DNA of 64,000 bases from Bradyrhizobium sp. AUGA SZCCT0176 (GTDB lineage: Bacteria > Pseudomonadota > Alphaproteobacteria > Rhizobiales > Xanthobacteraceae). A program made the translations under genes and the position numbers. Where the stretch lies: assembly GCF_018130145.1 (NCBI RefSeq), contig NZ_JAFCMB010000001.1:868001-932000 (forward strand), in the 5' to 3' direction. Positions 53,886 to 62,883 of the stretch are shown here, piece after piece. The stretch's first letter is position 1. Each line of letters begins with the position of its first letter. Under the pieces are notes generated by a model. The model searched no databases. It was given only the letters and a program-made list of their open reading frames with translations, and was not told where the DNA came from.

Positions 53886-56261
53886 ATGGCTGACGGGGCT
53901 AGGTATCCGCGCGCCCTTCTTTTGGGTGCGTCGGTGGTGTCATTTGCATTGCTGATGGGCGATGCCGCGGTTGCGCAGACCGCGGACACGCAGGAGACCG
54001 GTCGTCCATCGGAGCGGAAAAAACAGGCCAAGCGCAAGCCCGCCAAACCGCAAGCGGAGCAGCAGGCAAGCGCGCCGGTGTTGAATGCGTACGCGCAGGT
54101 CGGCCGCGCACCGGTGCAGTCGCTCGATACCATCACGGTTGCGGCATCGAAGACCGAAGAGCGCGCGATCGACGCGCTGGCGCCGGTCAGCGTCGTGACG
54201 CTCGAACAGATCCAGGGGCGTCAGGCCTCTACGGTCGGCGATCTCCTCTACAATATCCCCGGCGTCTGGGTACAGAATCGCGGCGATGAGCCGTCCACCG
54301 CAATCAACATTCGCGGCCTGCAGGATTTCGGCCGTGTCGCCGTGGTGGTCGACGGCGCCCGGCAGAATTATCAGCGCACCGGCCATTTTGCGAACGGCTC
54401 GTTCTTCCTCAATCCCGAACTGATCGCCGGAATCGATATCGTGCGCGGCCCGACCGCGAATATCTACGGCTCCGGTGCGATCGGCGGCGTGGCCTCGTTC
54501 CGCACCAAGGACATCGAAGACGTGGTGCGGCCGGGCGAGCGCTGGGGCGTGGATGCCAAGACGATTCTTGGAACCAACTACGGCCGTGCGATGGGTTCGA
54601 TCTTCGGCGGCGTTCACGTCAACCCGAACGTTGATGTATTTGCCGGCGGCACCTACAGCACGCAGGAGAACTACAAGGACGGCACCGGCTATGAGGTTGC
54701 CAATACCGGAAACCGTCTCAACAGCGGTATCGGCAAGCTGACGGTGCGCCCGGCCGACGGGCACGAGGTCAAGCTCGGGGCGATATTCCAGGAGAATATC
54801 TACAGCGTCGGCCAGCCGCCGCGCCGCGCCGGTGATCCTAATTCGACCAATGCGAACGGCACCAACAACCTCAACGGAACGTCGATCTACGCGACCAACG
54901 TGAAGAACTACACCACCACGCTCGGCTGGAAATATTCGAAGCCTGAGGACAAGTGGTTCGATTGGGACGCGAAGGTCTACTGGAACCGCACCGACAACGA
55001 CCAGATCAAGACGGGACATACGACCACGACGGCATCGACCTATTGCGGCGGAGTCCCCGGAAATGCGGTCTCCGGCTGTATCGGCAGCAACCGTGGATAT
55101 CTGCTCGACACTGTCGGTGTCGACGTTCACAACACGACACGTTTCGAGACCTATGACTGGCGTCACGCCGTTACCTACGGGCTCGATGCGTTCCAGGACA
55201 AGGTATCGACCGAAGACCTTCGCGGAACCTCCGAGGTTACGACTCCGGGCGGCCGGCGCACGGTGTCCGGCGGCTTCGTGCAGTGGAAGGCCAACTACAC
55301 CTCGATGCTCGAAGTGGTGGGCGCTCTGCGTTACGACAATTACAAGCTGGAATCGGGGACGACGTCCTCCAGCGGCGACCGCTTGTCGCCGAAGATCACG
55401 GTCGGCCTGATGCCCCTGGCCGTGGTGACGCCCTATGTCAGCTATGCTGAAGGCTACCGCGCGCCGTCGATCACCGAGACGCTCGTCAACGGCCCGCATG
55501 CCGGCGCCACCCCGCAAGACTCGTTCTTCCGCTGTCCGTCGGGCACGCCGGGTCCCGGCGCCGATTCGACATTCTGCTTCGTGCCCAATCCGAACCTGCG
55601 GCCCGAGGTCGGTAAGACCAAGGAAATCGGCTTCAATCTGAAGAAGAACGACGTGTGGGTTGCCGGCGACAGCATCCGCGGCAAGTTCAACTTCTTCCGC
55701 AACGATATTACCGACTACATCGATCAGGTTGCGTTCGGAACGCCGGTCGTCGTTCCGGGCTTTGGTAGTTTCTTCCCGTTCCTGCAGTACCAGAACGTTG
55801 CGAGGGCCAGGATCCATGGTTTCGAGGCCGAGGCCATGTATGACGCCCAACTCTGGTTCCTCGGGGTCGCCGGAACCTTCCAGGAAGGCAAGAATCTTCA
55901 GACGAATCTCGGTTTGTACAGCGTCCCGCCGCAGAAAATCACGACAACGGCTGGTTTAAGATTCCTCGAGAATAAGCTGGTGGTCTCCGTGATGTGGACG
56001 TCGGCGAAGGCAAACAGGGACATTCCGGTGACCTATACGCCGGCAACGTCGTACGATCTCGTCAACCTGTATCTTCAATACAAGCCGACGCCCGACCTAG
56101 TCCTCAACCTCTCTGCCGAGAATATCTTCAACACGTACTACCGGCCTTACGCCATCCCGGTCGGCAGCACCGGCGACACGCAGAACGACGTGAAATGGGC
56201 GAGTGCGGGTCCTGGAATGGTCTTCAAGGGCGGTCTCAAATATCATTTCGGAGGCACCTGA
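53886..56261 (+). CDS. hmuR: TonB-dependent heme receptor
   Basis: A 791-residue outer-membrane receptor. A signal peptide (about 1-30) precedes a linker rich in Lys, Pro and Gln, then a TonB box-like DTITVAASKTEER and a plug domain (VSVVTLEQIQGRQASTVGDL, INIRGLQDFGRV, IVRGPTANIYGSGAIGGV). The heme-receptor marks YRAPSITETL and VPNPNLRPEVGKTKE are present, with a histidine between them (NGPHAGATP) in the position of the heme-contact residue. The barrel ends LKYHFGGT. It imports heme using the TonB system encoded downstream. Confidence 0.92.
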   Translation: MADGARYPRALLLGASVVSFALLMGDAAVAQTADTQETGRPSERKKQAKRKPAKPQAEQQASAPVLNAYAQVGRAPVQSLDTITVAASKTEERAIDALAPVSVVTLEQIQGRQASTVGDLLYNIPGVWVQNRGDEPSTAINIRGLQDFGRVAVVVDGARQNYQRTGHFANGSFFLNPELIAGIDIVRGPTANIYGSGAIGGVASFRTKDIEDVVRPGERWGVDAKTILGTNYGRAMGSIFGGVHVNPNVDVFAGGTYSTQENYKDGTGYEVANTGNRLNSGIGKLTVRPADGHEVKLGAIFQENIYSVGQPPRRAGDPNSTNANGTNNLNGTSIYATNVKNYTTTLGWKYSKPEDKWFDWDAKVYWNRTDNDQIKTGHTTTTASTYCGGVPGNAVSGCIGSNRGYLLDTVGVDVHNTTRFETYDWRHAVTYGLDAFQDKVSTEDLRGTSEVTTPGGRRTVSGGFVQWKANYTSMLEVVGALRYDNYKLESGTTSSSGDRLSPKITVGLMPLAVVTPYVSYAEGYRAPSITETLVNGPHAGATPQDSFFRCPSGTPGPGADSTFCFVPNPNLRPEVGKTKEIGFNLKKNDVWVAGDSIRGKFNFFRNDITDYIDQVAFGTPVVVPGFGSFFPFLQYQNVARARIHGFEAEAMYDAQLWFLGVAGTFQEGKNLQTNLGLYSVPPQKITTTAGLRFLENKLVVSVMWTSAKANRDIPVTYTPATSYDLVNLYLQYKPTPDLVLNLSAENIFNTYYRPYAIPVGSTGDTQNDVKWASAGPGMVFKGGLKYHFGGT

Positions 56262-56407
56262 TCGGAGTAAGAACAACCGGCGCTCTTGTTTAAGAGCCGC
56301 CATCAAGGCTCCGGACCGTGCTGATGTCCCAGCGCGGCCTCGGAGCATTTCTGCGTTACGATATGATCGGGGCCAAACCGGCTACGACGACAACCAAGGA
56401 GATTTCC

Positions 56408-56743
56408 ATGTTTATCGCGATGAACAGGTTTCAGGTGAAGTTGGGCCAGGAGCAGGCTTTCGAGACGGTGTGGGCGACGCGGGAGTCCTATCTCGGCAAC
56501 ATGGCCGGCTTCGTCGAATTCCATCTGCTCAAGGGTCCGGTAGCCGACGACCACACGCTGTATTCGTCGCACACCACCTGGGTCGACAAGGCCGCATTCG
56601 AGGCCTGGACCCGCTCGGAAGAGTTCCGCCGCGCCCACGCCCGCGCCGACAACAAGACCGGCGAAAGCCTGTACCTCGGCCATCCCAAGTTCGAAGGCTT
56701 TGAGGTGATCCAGTCCGAGCGCAAAACCAGCGCCGCCGCCTGA
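56408..56743 (+). CDS. hmuQ: heme-degrading monooxygenase, IsdG type
   Basis: A 111-residue ferredoxin-like protein of the antibiotic-biosynthesis-monooxygenase fold. The IsdG triad is visible as Asn6, Trp67 and His77, at almost exactly the IsdG positions. It should open the heme ring and free iron in the cytosol. AAGGAG lies 7 bases before the ATG. It follows hmuR and precedes hutX in one operon. In Bradyrhizobium the two such enzymes are named HmuQ and HmuD; which one this is cannot be decided here. Confidence 0.87.
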   Translation: MFIAMNRFQVKLGQEQAFETVWATRESYLGNMAGFVEFHLLKGPVADDHTLYSSHTTWVDKAAFEAWTRSEEFRRAHARADNKTGESLYLGHPKFEGFEVIQSERKTSAAA

Positions 56744-56756
56744 CCGGGAGGCCTGC

Positions 56757-57272
56757 ATGTCGAGCACGCAGAACGCCGATCTCAAGGCGTATATGGCGGA
56801 AAATCCGGGCGCCGTGATCGAGGACGTTGCGCGCGAGCGCAACGTCACGCCGCGCGCGGTGATCGAGGCGCTGCCCGGGACGATGGTCCGCATCGGTGCC
56901 GGCAGCCATTTCGCCGCCGCGATGCAGGACATCGCGCAATGGGGCGACGTGACGCTGATCGTCCATACCAGCGATGCGATTTTCGAGTTCACCGGCGCCA
57001 TCCCGGCGGGCGAGGTCGGCCGCGGCTATTTCAACCTGATGCAGCCGAAGGGATTGCACGGCCATCTCAGGCATGAACGCTGCGACGCGGTCGCCTTTGT
57101 CGAGCGCCCCTTCATGGGCAAGGCATCGGCCTTCGTCGCCTTCATCAATGTCGATGGCGGCATCATGTTCAAGGTGTTTGTCGGCCGCGACGAGACCCGC
57201 GCGTTGCGCGGCGATCAGCTGAAGCGTTTTCAGTCGCTCGCCGACAGCCTTGCTTCGGCAAAGGCGGCCTAG
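56757..57272 (+). CDS. hutX: intracellular heme carrier protein HutX
   Basis: A 171-residue cytosolic heme-handling protein of the HutX/HuvX family. The segments EDVARERNVTPRAVIEALPG, VTLIVHTSDAIFEFTGAIPA, YFNLMQPKGLHGHLRHERCD and SAFVAFINVDGGIMFKVFVG are characteristic. It is thought to hand heme from the importer to the degrading enzyme encoded just before it. Spacing to the previous gene is 13 bases, so they are in one operon. Confidence 0.87.
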   Translation: MSSTQNADLKAYMAENPGAVIEDVARERNVTPRAVIEALPGTMVRIGAGSHFAAAMQDIAQWGDVTLIVHTSDAIFEFTGAIPAGEVGRGYFNLMQPKGLHGHLRHERCDAVAFVERPFMGKASAFVAFINVDGGIMFKVFVGRDETRALRGDQLKRFQSLADSLASAKAA

Positions 57273-57304
57273 CCAACCGCGTTGTTGTCAGCCGGGAGGT
57301 AATC

Positions 57305-58099
57305 ATGCAGCAGAATGTGCTCAGATCGGCGATCGGTAGGCTGGCGGCCTTGTTCGGCGCTGGCGTGGTAGCATGCCCGGGGGCGGCGCTTGCCGCAACT
57401 GATACCGCACTACTGCCGCGAAATCTTTCGCCATGGAACATGTTCGTCAACGCCGACATCGTGGTGCAAGCCGTGATGGTCGGACTGGCGTTTGCCTCGC
57501 TGGTGACCTGGACGATCTGGCTGGCGAAAACGCTCGAGGTCAGGCGCAAGACCGCGACCGCCAGGCGGCGGATCTCCCTGCTCGAGGCCGATACGGTGCT
57601 CGCCGACGTCGAGAAGCAGTGCCGTGGCGGCGGCGACGCGGTGGCGCAGATCGTGCAGTCCGCGGCGCGCGAAGCCAGCCTTTCCGGCGGCATCGCCGAT
57701 GACGGTTTCAAGGAGCGGATCGCGCTGCGGCTGGAGCGGGTCGAGGCCGCGATGTCGCGGCAGATCGCGCGCGGCACCGGCGTGCTCGCGACCATCGGCG
57801 CCACCGCGCCGTTCGTCGGCCTGTTCGGCACGGTGTGGGGCATCATGAATGCCTTCATCGGCATTTCCGAAGCCCACACCACCAATCTCGCGGTGGTCGC
57901 GCCCGGCATCGCCGAGGCGCTGCTGGCGACCGCGCTGGGGCTGGTGGCGGCCATCCCCGCGGTGGTGATCTACAACCATCTGACGCGCACGATCTCGGCC
58001 CACCGTGCGCTGCTTGGCGACGCCTCTGTCATGGTCATGCTGCTGATCAGCCGCGAGGGCGATCGCGGCTCGTTCCGGCTGGCGCGCGCCGCGGAGTGA
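57305..58099 (+). CDS. exbB: TonB-system energiser protein ExbB
   Basis: A 264-residue inner-membrane proton channel subunit. A short N-terminal extension with a signal-like segment is followed by three transmembrane segments near residues 48-70, 160-185 and 200-225. LATIGATAPFVGLFGTVWGI and MNAFIGISEA are the conserved ExbB/TolQ segments, and GIAEALLATALGLVAAIPAV forms the last helix. Together with ExbD it powers TonB for the heme receptor. Confidence 0.9.
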   Translation: MQQNVLRSAIGRLAALFGAGVVACPGAALAATDTALLPRNLSPWNMFVNADIVVQAVMVGLAFASLVTWTIWLAKTLEVRRKTATARRRISLLEADTVLADVEKQCRGGGDAVAQIVQSAAREASLSGGIADDGFKERIALRLERVEAAMSRQIARGTGVLATIGATAPFVGLFGTVWGIMNAFIGISEAHTTNLAVVAPGIAEALLATALGLVAAIPAVVIYNHLTRTISAHRALLGDASVMVMLLISREGDRGSFRLARAAE

Positions 58100-58102
58100 A
58101 TC

Positions 58103-58552
58103 ATGGGCGCTAGATTGGGCACACGCGCAAGCTTCGGCGGCCGGTCGCGCGGCGGCGACGACGATCTGGCCGAGAATCACGAGATCAATGTCACGCCGTT
58201 CATCGACGTGATGCTGGTGCTGCTGATCATCTTCATGGTCGCCGCGCCGCTTGCCACCGTCGACCTCGGCGTCGATCTGCCCGCCAGCGCGGTCGAACCG
58301 GCGCCGCGTCCGGACAAGCCGGTGTTCGTCACGGTGAAGCCGGACCTGTCGGTCGCGGTCGGCGAGGACATCATCGCGCGCGACACGCTGACCGCGACGC
58401 TCGATGGCGCCACCAGGGGCCGCAAGGACGAGCGGATCTATCTGCGCGCCGACAAGGCGGTCAGCTATGGCGACCTGATGGAGGTGATGAACCTGCTGCG
58501 CAACGCCGGCTATCTCAAGGTCGCGCTGGTCGGCCTCGACGGACGTACCTGA
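58103..58552 (+). CDS. exbD: TonB-system energiser protein ExbD
   Basis: A 149-residue single-span membrane protein. INVTPFIDVMLVLLIIFMVA holds the helix with the functional aspartate (TPFIDVM). The periplasmic domain ends NLLRNAGYLKVALVGLDG. The start codon lies 4 bases after exbB and the protein carries the basic N terminus usual in the family. It is the stator partner of ExbB. Confidence 0.92.
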   Translation: MGARLGTRASFGGRSRGGDDDLAENHEINVTPFIDVMLVLLIIFMVAAPLATVDLGVDLPASAVEPAPRPDKPVFVTVKPDLSVAVGEDIIARDTLTATLDGATRGRKDERIYLRADKAVSYGDLMEVMNLLRNAGYLKVALVGLDGRT

Positions 58553-58557
58553 CCGCC

Positions 58558-59382
58558 ATGAATGCGTTCGCGCTGCATGACGCCACTGATCACGCCGGGG
58601 TGCGGCGCTGGGGCACGTCGAGCATTGCGATCCTCGCAGCGCATGCCGCGCTGATCGCGCTGTTCATGACCTGGTACACGCAGCGGCCGCCGCCGGGCGC
58701 TACCTTGCCTGCGATCATGGTGGACATGTCGCCGGTATCGGCGGCGCCGCAATCGACTGAGCTGGAGCGCGCCCCTGACCAGCTGATGGAGCAGGCCGAC
58801 GCCTCGCCGCCGGAGCCGGTCAAGCAGCAGGAGGTGGTCGAGGAGCAGATCGCGCCGACCCCGCCGCAGGAGAAGCCCGAGGTGGTGGCGCCGCCCGAGC
58901 AGAAGGTGGAAATGAAGCCGGCGGCCGAGCCCGCCAAGCCCGTCCCGACCGCCACGCCGACACCGGTCAAGCCAAAGGTGGTCCGACCCGACGCGAAGAA
59001 GCCGAACCAGGCGACACCCGCGCCGCGCACCGCGGCGCCGCCCCGTGTTGAACGTCAGGCCCAGGCCGCCTCCGCGGCCAGCGCCGGTGCATCGGCCTCG
59101 GCGCTCGCATCCTATAATCAGCGCGTCCGCGCGCATCTGATGCGTTTCCACCAGTACCCGTCGGGCGCCAACGGCCAGCGCGGCGTCGCGCGGCTGTCCT
59201 TTACGGTGAGCCGGGGCGGACAGGTCAGCGGAGGCCGCCTCAGCGGATCGTCGGGCGTTGCCGCGCTCGACGCGCAGGCCTCGGCGATGATTCGTCAGGC
59301 TTCCCCATTTCCCCCGATCCCGCCCGAAATCCAGCAGGGATCGATCAGCTTCACGATCCCTGTGGCGTTTACGGTCAGATAA
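58558..59382 (+). CDS. tonB: TonB energy transducer
   Basis: A 274-residue TonB-type protein. There is one N-terminal membrane helix (SIAILAAHAALIALFMTWYT), a long proline/lysine/glutamate-rich span to about residue 170, and a C-terminal domain with YNQRVRAHLMRFHQYPSGAN, VARLSFTVSRGGQVSGGRLS and PFPPIPPEIQQGSISFTIPV. It crosses the periplasm to the TonB box of HmuR. It is the last gene of the rightward heme operon; it converges with the permease gene, 8 bases apart. Confidence 0.88.
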   Translation: MNAFALHDATDHAGVRRWGTSSIAILAAHAALIALFMTWYTQRPPPGATLPAIMVDMSPVSAAPQSTELERAPDQLMEQADASPPEPVKQQEVVEEQIAPTPPQEKPEVVAPPEQKVEMKPAAEPAKPVPTATPTPVKPKVVRPDAKKPNQATPAPRTAAPPRVERQAQAASAASAGASASALASYNQRVRAHLMRFHQYPSGANGQRGVARLSFTVSRGGQVSGGRLSGSSGVAALDAQASAMIRQASPFPPIPPEIQQGSISFTIPVAFTVR

Positions 59383-59390
59383 TCGGTCGT

Positions 59391-60293
59391 CTATTCCTTC
59401 ACCGCGCCGGTCAGCGACGAGACGTAATAGTCGACGAACAGCGAGTAGAACAGCGCGACCGGCAGCGAGCCGAGCAGCGAGCCCGCCATCAGCGCGCCCC
59501 ACTGATAGACGTCGCCGGTGACGAGTTCGGTCAGGATCGCGACGGGAACGGTCTTGTTGGCGCCGCTCTGGATGAAGGCCAGCGCGTAGATGAACTCGTT
59601 CCAGGACAGCGTGAACGAGAAGATGCCGGCCGAGATCAGGCCGGGCACCGCCAGCGGCAGCGTGATCCGCCGCAGGATCTGCAGCCGCGTCGCGCCATCG
59701 ACCAGCGCGCATTCCTCCAGCTCATAGGGGATCGACTTGAAGTAGCCGATCAGGAGCCAGGTGCAGAACGGCACCAGGAAGGTCGGATACACCAGGATCA
59801 GCGCCATCGGCGAGTCGAACAGGCCGAATTGCACGATCACGGTGGCCAGCGGAATGAACAGGATCGAGGGCGGCACCAGATAGGCGAGGTAGATGCCAAG
59901 GCCCACGTAAGGGCTGCCGCGGAAGCGCAGCCGTTCGATCGCATAAGCGGCCAGCGTCGAGGCGAACAGCGACAGGAAGGTCGAACCAACCGCCACGAAC
60001 ATCGTGGTCTTCAGCCAGGTCGGATACGCGGTATTGAACAGCAAATGCTTGATGTGGGCGATCGTCGGCGAGGTGATCCAGAACGGGTTGTGCTCCTTGT
60101 AGTTCAGAAGTTCCGCGTTCGGTTTGAACGAGGTGATCGCCATCCAGTAGAACGGGAACAGCAGGATCAGCACGAAGCAGGACAGCGGCAGATAGATCAT
60201 CATCACCCGCCGCGCCCGCGAATCCCACGACATCGTATCCGGCGTGGCGCTGGCGACATTGCTGTTGCCCGGTGAGGCGGCTACGTCAGTCAT
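59391..60293 (-). CDS. ABC transporter permease, carbohydrate type (MalG-like)
   Basis: A 300-residue permease with about six membrane segments and the EAA loop ELEECALVDGATRLQILRRI that contacts the ATPase. It pairs with the preceding permease and the binding protein. Its start overlaps the end of the first permease gene by 8 bases. No ATP-binding subunit lies downstream, since tonB converges immediately. The imported solute is probably a sugar or polyol. Confidence 0.88.
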   Translation of the reverse strand: MTDVAASPGNSNVASATPDTMSWDSRARRVMMIYLPLSCFVLILLFPFYWMAITSFKPNAELLNYKEHNPFWITSPTIAHIKHLLFNTAYPTWLKTTMFVAVGSTFLSLFASTLAAYAIERLRFRGSPYVGLGIYLAYLVPPSILFIPLATVIVQFGLFDSPMALILVYPTFLVPFCTWLLIGYFKSIPYELEECALVDGATRLQILRRITLPLAVPGLISAGIFSFTLSWNEFIYALAFIQSGANKTVPVAILTELVTGDVYQWGALMAGSLLGSLPVALFYSLFVDYYVSSLTGAVKE

Positions 60294-61251
60294 TGGCTTC
60301 TCCTTGCTGCCATTTGCGGCGGGCGAGGCCGAAGTAGCTGAACAACGTCGCGAAAACCAGGAACGGGATCATCGACACCGCGATTGCCGCACCCTCGCCG
60401 AGCTCGCCGCCGGCGATGCCGCGCTGGAACGCCAGCGTTGCCAAGAGATGCGTCGAATTGACCGGCCCGCCACGGGTAATGGCGTAGACCAGCTGGAAGT
60501 CGGTGAAGGTGAAGATGATCGAGAAGGTCATCACGATGGCTAGAATGGGCATCATCATCGGCAGCGTGATGAAGCGGAAGCGCTGCCAGGCGGTGGCGCC
60601 GTCCAGCATCGCCGCCTCATAGAGCGAGGGCGAGATGGTCTGCAGGCCCGCCAGCAGCGAGATCGCCACGAACGGAATGCCGCGCCAGATGTTGGCGACG
60701 ATCAGCGAGAACCGCGCCGGCCACGGCGTGCCGAGGAAGTCGATGTTTGTGGTGCGGACGTGCAGCACGTCGACCAGCAAATAGGAAATGATCGAGAATT
60801 GCGGGTCGTAGATCCACCAGAACGCCAGCGCCGACAGCACCGTCGGCACGATCCACGGCAGCAGGATGATGGCGCGGAGCAGGCTCTTGAGCGGGAAGTG
60901 GTTGTTGAGCAGCAGCGCCAGCCAGAAGCCGAGCGCAAATTTTCCGATGGTCGCGACCGCGGTGTAGAACACGCTGTAGAACACCGCGTTCCACCACAAG
61001 GGATCCTTCAGCAAATACTGGAAGTTCTCCAGACCGATGAAGACGCCGCGCTGGCCGATGGTGGTGTCGGTGAAGGCGAGCCAGACGCCGAGGCCGAGCG
61101 GGTAGGTGAGGAACACCGCCAAGAGGCCGATCGCCGGCGCAAGGCACATCACGATCAGGAACGGCTTGTAGTCGAACAGGCGCACGATCCAGCCCGGTTG
61201 CCGCTGCTCAATGATGCGTCGAGGTCGAGAAGGTAGGGTCGTCACAGACAT
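60286..61251 (-). CDS. ABC transporter permease, carbohydrate type (MalF-like)
   Basis: A 321-residue permease with six membrane segments after a basic N terminus. The EAA loop is SLYEAAMLDGATAWQRFRFI. AIILLPWIVPTVLSALAFWW and FTDFQLVYAITRGGPVNSTH are typical of sugar permeases. It follows the binding protein gene after a family C repeat. Confidence 0.88.
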   Translation of the reverse strand: MSVTTLPSRPRRIIEQRQPGWIVRLFDYKPFLIVMCLAPAIGLLAVFLTYPLGLGVWLAFTDTTIGQRGVFIGLENFQYLLKDPLWWNAVFYSVFYTAVATIGKFALGFWLALLLNNHFPLKSLLRAIILLPWIVPTVLSALAFWWIYDPQFSIISYLLVDVLHVRTTNIDFLGTPWPARFSLIVANIWRGIPFVAISLLAGLQTISPSLYEAAMLDGATAWQRFRFITLPMMMPILAIVMTFSIIFTFTDFQLVYAITRGGPVNSTHLLATLAFQRGIAGGELGEGAAIAVSMIPFLVFATLFSYFGLARRKWQQGEAND

Positions 61252-61277
61252 TAGATGGTTGTCCCGACTTGGTCAGT

Positions 61278-61358
61278 GTCATTCCGGGGCGATGCGAAGC
61301 ATCGAACCCGGAATCTCGAGATTCCGGGTCTGGTGCTCGCGCACCATCCCGGAATGAC
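61278..61358. repeat. intergenic palindromic repeat, family C, copy 2
   Basis: GTCATTCCGGGGCG to ATCCCGGAATGAC, with CGAACCCGGAATCTCGAGAT then TCCGGGTC inside. It sits between the binding protein and permease genes of one transport operon and may set the ratio of their transcripts. Confidence 0.75.
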
Positions 61359-61384
61359 GGAATTTTACTTCTGCAGCGACGGCG

Positions 61385-62725
61385 TTACCGCTCCTGGCGC
61401 CGGAAGTAACGCTTCGCACGCTGCTCCGCCTCAGCGGCGGCGGTTTCCGGCGTCGAGGCGCCGGTCGCAACCGCTGCGCACATCTGCACCAGCACGTAAT
61501 CGGCGTTGACAGCACCCGTTGCGGTCGTGATCGGGCCCTTGTAGCCGTCGTAATACGTGCTCTGCATGGTGTTCTTGAAGATCGCGACCTTGGGATCCTC
61601 GGACCAGACCTTGGCTTCGGCGTAGGCGGCCAGCGGTTGCGACCAGTAGCCGGAGTTGGCGTTGAGCCACGGTTCGTACTGGTCCTTTTCCAGCATGAAT
61701 GTCAGGAAGGCCTTGGCGGCGTTGGGGTACTGGCTGTGCTTGAACAGCATCGCGTTCAGTGTCAGGCCCGCCATCGGCGAAATCTTGGCATTGCCCTTCG
61801 GCAGCAATTGATGCTCGCTGTCCTCGGCGATCGCCTTGGTCGCCGGATCGTTCTTCAGCGAGAAATACAGCGAGACGCCGTTGGCGGTCAGCGAGATTTC
61901 CTGCGCGGAGTAGGCGCGGTTGTTGCTCACGTCGTTCCACGACGGCGTGCCGGCGATGAAGGTCGCGTACAGTTCCTTGACCCATTTCAGCGCCGCGATG
62001 GTCTCCTTGCTGTTGATGACGATGTTACCGGATTCATCGAGCAGGGCAGCGTTATGCGACCACAGTACCCAGTTGGCAAAGCCGTTGCCGTCGCCCTTGG
62101 CGTTGCCGAGCGCGAAGCCGGCCGGCTTGCCGGCCTTCTGCAGCTTCTGGCACAGTTCGAGAATTCCGGCGTGATCTTCCGGGACTGTGTCGTACCCGAC
62201 CGACTTCAGGATCGACTTGCGGTAGATCAGGGGGCCGGCGGTCGCGCCGAACGGCAATCCGATCCAGGCACTGCTCTTGCTGCGCTTGCCGTACGTCTGC
62301 GCCAGCGGCAGCCAGCCGCCGTAGCGCTTGCCGAGGTAATCGGCGACGTCGCTCAGTTCGACCAGTTTGTCGACGTAAATGTGCGGCGCGTCGGAGAAGC
62401 CGATGATCATGTCCGGACCGGCGCCGGAATTCGAGGTCACCGCGGTCTGCTGATTGATGTCTTCCCAACCGACGAAGTCGACCTTGACCTCGACCCCGGT
62501 CTCCTTGGTGAACTTGGCGGCATTGGCGCGGAACACGTCCTCGTCGGCCTGCACGAAGCGAACCGGGCGCAGCATGCGCAAGGAGGCGCCTTTTTCGATC
62601 GCAAACTTGGGCACCGGAACATCGGCGGCCTTGATGGGCGATTGCGCCGATGCGCCGGTTGCGGCGAGCGCGGCGGCGGAAACGCCCAATACCAGCGCGT
62701 CGCGGCGGGTAATATCGTTCTTCAT
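61385..62725 (-). CDS. ABC transporter solute-binding protein, Tat-exported
   Basis: A 446-residue extracellular binding protein of the carbohydrate type (family 1). The start carries a twin-arginine signal: ITRRDALVLG (Arg7-Arg8), then VSAAALAATGASAQ. Mature segments include FTKETGVEVKVDFVGWEDIN, GPDMIIGFSDAPHIYVDKLV and EDHAGILELCQKLQKAGKPA. GGAGA lies before the ATG at 62725; the long upstream open frame is non-coding. It captures the solute in the periplasm for the two permeases downstream. Confidence 0.88.
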   Translation of the reverse strand: MKNDITRRDALVLGVSAAALAATGASAQSPIKAADVPVPKFAIEKGASLRMLRPVRFVQADEDVFRANAAKFTKETGVEVKVDFVGWEDINQQTAVTSNSGAGPDMIIGFSDAPHIYVDKLVELSDVADYLGKRYGGWLPLAQTYGKRSKSSAWIGLPFGATAGPLIYRKSILKSVGYDTVPEDHAGILELCQKLQKAGKPAGFALGNAKGDGNGFANWVLWSHNAALLDESGNIVINSKETIAALKWVKELYATFIAGTPSWNDVSNNRAYSAQEISLTANGVSLYFSLKNDPATKAIAEDSEHQLLPKGNAKISPMAGLTLNAMLFKHSQYPNAAKAFLTFMLEKDQYEPWLNANSGYWSQPLAAYAEAKVWSEDPKVAIFKNTMQSTYYDGYKGPITTATGAVNADYVLVQMCAAVATGASTPETAAAEAEQRAKRYFRRQER

Positions 62726-62883
62726 TATAATCGTCTCCCTGTTTTTCCTGCTCCCGGCGTTGATCGCCGATGAACTTCGCGGCCTTCGGTTCCCAGCGGA
62801 ACCGAAGGGTAGTGTTTTCTTCCCGGTGCGTTTTCCCGGGCGCGGACCGTTCTCCGCTTCGCCCGACGACGCGTTCGGCCGTC

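Noticed and set aside
53940..55850. A 636-codon open frame antisense to the heme receptor gene
   Set aside because: It is a GC-driven shadow; the receptor on the plus strand has plug, barrel and heme-receptor motifs.
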